A DNA stretch of 7,600 bases from NCBI GenBank assembly GCA_020866945.1, contig JAJBVW010000189.1, positions 1 to 7,600 of the forward strand, in the 5' to 3' direction. The stretch is from Oscillospiraceae bacterium (GTDB lineage Bacteria; Bacillota; Clostridia; Oscillospirales; Oscillospiraceae). The position numbers were made by a program, and so were the translations under genes. The notes below the pieces were generated by a model. The model saw nothing but the letters and a program-made list of their open reading frames with translations, made no database searches and was not told where the DNA came from. Of this stretch, positions 5,041 to 7,600 are shown one piece after another; position 1 is the first letter of the stretch; each line of letters starts with the position of its first letter.

Positions 5041-6396
5041 ATGATAGGCGTTATTGGTATACTTATTGCGTTTGTCTTTCTGTTTTATTTTTCCATCAAG
5101 GGTCTTAACCTGACCTATCTGTCCCTGATTGCCTGCGTCATCATAATGGTCACAAACGGTATGCCGATTGTTTCCACCATTTCCGACGTGGTAATGTCGG
5201 GGGTAGGCACGCAGGCCGCTTCCCTTCTTCTGATTTATCTGCTGGGCGGTATTCTTGGCGCGCTGTTTGTCAATTCCGGGGCCGCCACATCCATCGCCTC
5301 CGGCCTGCTGAATCTGTTCGGCAAAAACGCCAGCGTCCAGCGCCGCCAGATGATCGGCCTGATCGTCGCCTTTGTGATTGGCGCTGTGCTGACCTACTGC
5401 GGCATTGACAACTTCTCCGTCATCTTCACCATGATGGCCATTGTTTCCAGTCTGATGCGGGAGACCAACATCCCCCGCCGCTATCTGCCTGTGCTTCTGA
5501 TTGCCCCCACGGCTGTGGGCGCGCTGATGCCCGGCTCTCTGTATATCGCCTCGCTGGTAGCCAGTCAGGTATTGGGCGTTCGCTCCACCGCCGGTTTTGT
5601 CCCCGGCCTGGTCGTCACCATCTTCGTCGCCGTCGTCTCCCTGTTCTATCTGAAGCGGATGATAAACAAGGACACCGCCGCTGGCAAGGGCTGGACAGAG
5701 CCGGAGGCCAACGGGCCTCAGGCCGCTGTAGAGAGCAAGGAAAAGCTCCCCCATCCCATCGTCGCCTGCCTGCCCCTGGTCGCCGTAATCGTATGCTACA
5801 ATCTGATTGGGATGGAAGCCTTTGCCGCGATAGCCATTGGGGTTATCTTCGCCGTCGTGCTGTTCTTCCCCTATCTAAATTCCTCCAAGTCCTATACCGG
5901 CAGCAATAGGTTCTTCGCCAAATGCTACGGCGTGGTGGACAGCCTGAACGAGGGCGTGGGAAACGCCGGTATCCCGGCCATCATGCTGATCTCCTTCGGT
6001 CTCGCCTCCTGCATTCAAGGCTCTCCGGCTTATGAAATCATTACCAGCTTCTTCACCGGCGTGAGCCTGCCCGCCGCCCTGTCTCTGGCCCTGGTCAGCA
6101 CCGTTCTTGTCGGAGCCTCCTGCGGCCCTGCCGGAATGATGATCGCCGCAGCGCTGGCCGCTGACGCTTTCATTCCCGCTGGCTCCATCACAGCCGCAGC
6201 CGCCTTCCGTATTCTGGTGACAACCGCCACCGTGTTCGACACGCTGCCCTGCTTCCCTGGCCCGGCCACCATATTCCAGCTAACGGGCATCAAGATGAAG
6301 GACGGCTATGGCCCTGTCGGCATGACAACCCTCCTGTTCACGGCAATCGCCGTGGTAATCGTGACCGTCCTGTTTATTCTCTTCCCCGGTCTGTAA
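5041..6396 (+). CDS. GntP-family permease (organic or sugar-acid transporter)
   Basis: A 451-residue integral inner-membrane protein with about 11-13 hydrophobic segments, the usual size of the GntP (gluconate:H+ symporter) family. Family-like signatures are LLIYLLGGILGALFVNSGAA (62-81, compare the LGAxFGxLMxxSG motif), the segment around FSVIFTMMAIVSSLMRE (125-141) followed by NIPRRYLP (143-150), and the C-terminal block with ITAAAAFRILVTTATVFDTL (383-402) and P403, equivalent to the AAIASGxLDTLP motif. A hydrophilic loop of about 30 residues (207-238) splits the two halves. The family takes up gluconate, related sugar acids, D-serine, glycerate or hydroxybutyrate, so a hydroxylated carboxylate is the most likely substrate class here. 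GAGG lies 6 nt before the ATG. The gene is monocistronic, ends at a strong terminator, and is divergent from the SnoaL operon, suggesting that it imports the substrate of that operon. Confidence 0.87.
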   Translation: MIGVIGILIAFVFLFYFSIKGLNLTYLSLIACVIIMVTNGMPIVSTISDVVMSGVGTQAASLLLIYLLGGILGALFVNSGAATSIASGLLNLFGKNASVQRRQMIGLIVAFVIGAVLTYCGIDNFSVIFTMMAIVSSLMRETNIPRRYLPVLLIAPTAVGALMPGSLYIASLVASQVLGVRSTAGFVPGLVVTIFVAVVSLFYLKRMINKDTAAGKGWTEPEANGPQAAVESKEKLPHPIVACLPLVAVIVCYNLIGMEAFAAIAIGVIFAVVLFFPYLNSSKSYTGSNRFFAKCYGVVDSLNEGVGNAGIPAIMLISFGLASCIQGSPAYEIITSFFTGVSLPAALSLALVSTVLVGASCGPAGMMIAAALAADAFIPAGSITAAAAFRILVTTATVFDTLPCFPGPATIFQLTGIKMKDGYGPVGMTTLLFTAIAVVIVTVLFILFPGL

Positions 6397-6410
6397 TAAT
6401 CCGTAACTCA

Positions 6411-6460
6411 AGAGGGACTGTATCAAGGCAATCGCCTGATACAGCCCCTCTTTCTGTTTT
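6411..6460. terminator. Intrinsic terminator between convergent genes
   Basis: Left arm 6411-6429 and right arm 6434-6451 form a stem of about 17 bp with one A-C mismatch and one bulged A, loop AATC, followed by TTTCTGTTTT on the plus strand. It sits 14 bases after the permease stop and serves that gene. In reverse it may also stop transcription from the TRAP receptor gene, whose stop is at 6478, though the T-run on that side is poor. Core and tail nearly match the hairpin at 2652-2687. Confidence 0.85.
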
Positions 6461-6477
6461 CCCATCAGCTTATCCGC

Positions 6478-7551
6478 TTAATCGTTATTTAAATACTCTC
6501 GTGTCGCTTCAACCACCAGATCAAAAGCCTCTCCATCGCCCAGAGATTCGGCATAGCTCCTATTGTCTTCTTCGTTAACCTCCAACTGTGCGAAGAGATA
6601 CGCCATATCATCTTCCTCCGGCATATAATTTATCGTGCATCCCGCTGCCTCAAGCTCCGTAAGAACCTGCTCTGCAAAATCATTATAATATTCCAGGTCA
6701 TAGGCCATCGTCTCATCAACACATTCTTGAATCAGCTCCTGTTGTGCCTCAGTCAGTGAATTCCAACGGTCAATATTCATGGAAATATACGGGCCAGAGC
6801 TGATGGCTTGGGAGATCAACAGATATGGTGCCACTTCGTACCACATATTTGTATAATAGGCGCCAATGCCGGAGTTTGTGCTTTCAATGACGCCCCGCGA
6901 CAGGGACTCGTAAACATCCTCCTGCGCAACGGCCATTGCGTTTAGCCCAAGGCTTGAATACACGTTGGCGCCGCGGTCAATACCAAAGGACAATCCTTTC
7001 AAATCCTCCAAACAGGTAATTTCCGTATTTCTCGCCCCATAAACGTTGAGTCCTGCCGTAAGAGAGCCTAAAAACTTCACCCCGGCGGCGGCAGCCTCCG
7101 CCTGACAAGCTGCGGCTGTTTCTTCATTTTCAAAATATACGTAATTAAATTGCGCAAGAGATTTCTCATACCCATAATCATATCCGGCAATGTTCCAAAG
7201 GGGCATTTCTTCCACAACCAAGCCGCAAAGCTGCATATTTAAATCCGCCGCGCCCGAAGAAACATAACCATATTCCTCGGCCAAGGTGCAGAAGGTGCCT
7301 CCCATATGCCGGGTAAATGTAATATTCCCTTCGCTTTTTTCCTCAATGAGATCACACAAGTAAATTAACATATCACTTGCCATATCTCCATCGGGAAATC
7401 CGCAGATTACCGTCATAGTTACCGGCTCGCCCAACTCAGAGGACACTGCCGCACTACTAGCGCCGCTGTCATCCGAAGTATTTCCGCCACAGCCAACGGT
7501 CAATACAATAAACAAGGATATAATTAACAATATTGAAATACTTTTTTTCAT
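6478..7551 (-). CDS. TRAP transporter substrate-binding lipoprotein (DctP family)
   Basis: A 357-residue secreted lipoprotein: a Lys-containing start, a hydrophobic stretch SILLIISLFIVLTVG and lipobox Cys at residue 21, then a Ser/Asp-rich linker to about 40, as expected for a membrane-anchored receptor in a Gram-positive cell. The mature part follows the DctP order: a first beta-alpha unit (VTMTVICGFP), the GAADLNMQLCGLVVEEMPLW region, LEDLKGLSFG (181-190), the segment EDVYESLSRGVIESTNSGIG (211-230), YEVAPYLL and a C-terminal helix. DctP proteins deliver carboxylates to the DctQM membrane pair. Two oddities: the Arg of the LKGLKxR motif, which binds the substrate carboxylate (Arg147 in SiaP), is Gly190 here, and the usual GQENP stretch reads ESTNS. 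No dctQ or dctM follows; they may lie upstream beyond the window or elsewhere. GGAGG lies 7 nt before ATG. Confidence 0.87.
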   Translation of the reverse strand: MKKSISILLIISLFIVLTVGCGGNTSDDSGASSAAVSSELGEPVTMTVICGFPDGDMASDMLIYLCDLIEEKSEGNITFTRHMGGTFCTLAEEYGYVSSGAADLNMQLCGLVVEEMPLWNIAGYDYGYEKSLAQFNYVYFENEETAAACQAEAAAAGVKFLGSLTAGLNVYGARNTEITCLEDLKGLSFGIDRGANVYSSLGLNAMAVAQEDVYESLSRGVIESTNSGIGAYYTNMWYEVAPYLLISQAISSGPYISMNIDRWNSLTEAQQELIQECVDETMAYDLEYYNDFAEQVLTELEAAGCTINYMPEEDDMAYLFAQLEVNEEDNRSYAESLGDGEAFDLVVEATREYLNND

Positions 7552-7600
7552 TATAATTCCTCCATAAGAAAGTTAATCATAGGGACGCGCCCATTAATTT

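Noticed and set aside
4975..5754. 259-codon minus-strand open frame
   Set aside because: It is antisense to the permease gene, very rich in Gly, Asp, Gln and His, with no family resemblance: a typical shadow.

Overview
The window looks like the chromosome of an anaerobic, probably gut-dwelling member of the Clostridia (Bacillota). Evidence for this: strong AGGAGG ribosome-binding sites, a FeoA-FeoB fusion whose P-loop reads NQNCGKTT, moderate GC, and a lipoprotein-type TRAP receptor. Species is an inference I cannot narrow further.

Left end (1-1160): a gene graveyard on the minus strand. It holds (i) the start of a feo ferrous-iron locus that looks inactivated: an internal TGA in a small Cys-rich leader gene, a missing start codon, a one-base frameshift at a run of nine G, and an altered Walker A motif; (ii) a 27-codon remnant resembling a small DUF6061-like protein, next to a strong hairpin terminator; (iii) a deletion chimera joining the DNA-binding N-terminus of one LysR regulator to the C-terminal tail of a BaiCD/enoate-reductase-like flavin oxidoreductase. 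Positions 1160-1695 contain no intact gene.

Centre (1696-6396): a compact, apparently intact module. Three tandem paralogous SnoaL-like (NTF2-fold) proteins are on the minus strand, divergent from a GntP-family permease on the plus strand. A LysR-type regulator with its own consensus -35 promoter follows the SnoaL operon after a terminator. The divergent intergenic region holds a nested palindrome about 95 bp long; its outer arms carry the -35 element of both divergent promoters, and its centre carries a 19-bp dyad suited to a dimeric regulator. The simplest reading (inference) is that the LysR protein senses a substrate taken up by the GntP permease, and the SnoaL-like proteins transform it, for example by dehydration or isomerisation. 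The substrate is unknown. The paralog at the 3' end of the operon has lost four histidines kept by the other two.

Right end (6397-7600): a terminator lies between the convergent permease gene and a TRAP-transporter substrate-binding lipoprotein on the minus strand. This receptor lacks the usual carboxylate-binding arginine and has no DctQ/DctM gene downstream. The terminators behind the SnoaL operon and behind the permease are near copies of each other, so the module is bracketed by two related hairpins.
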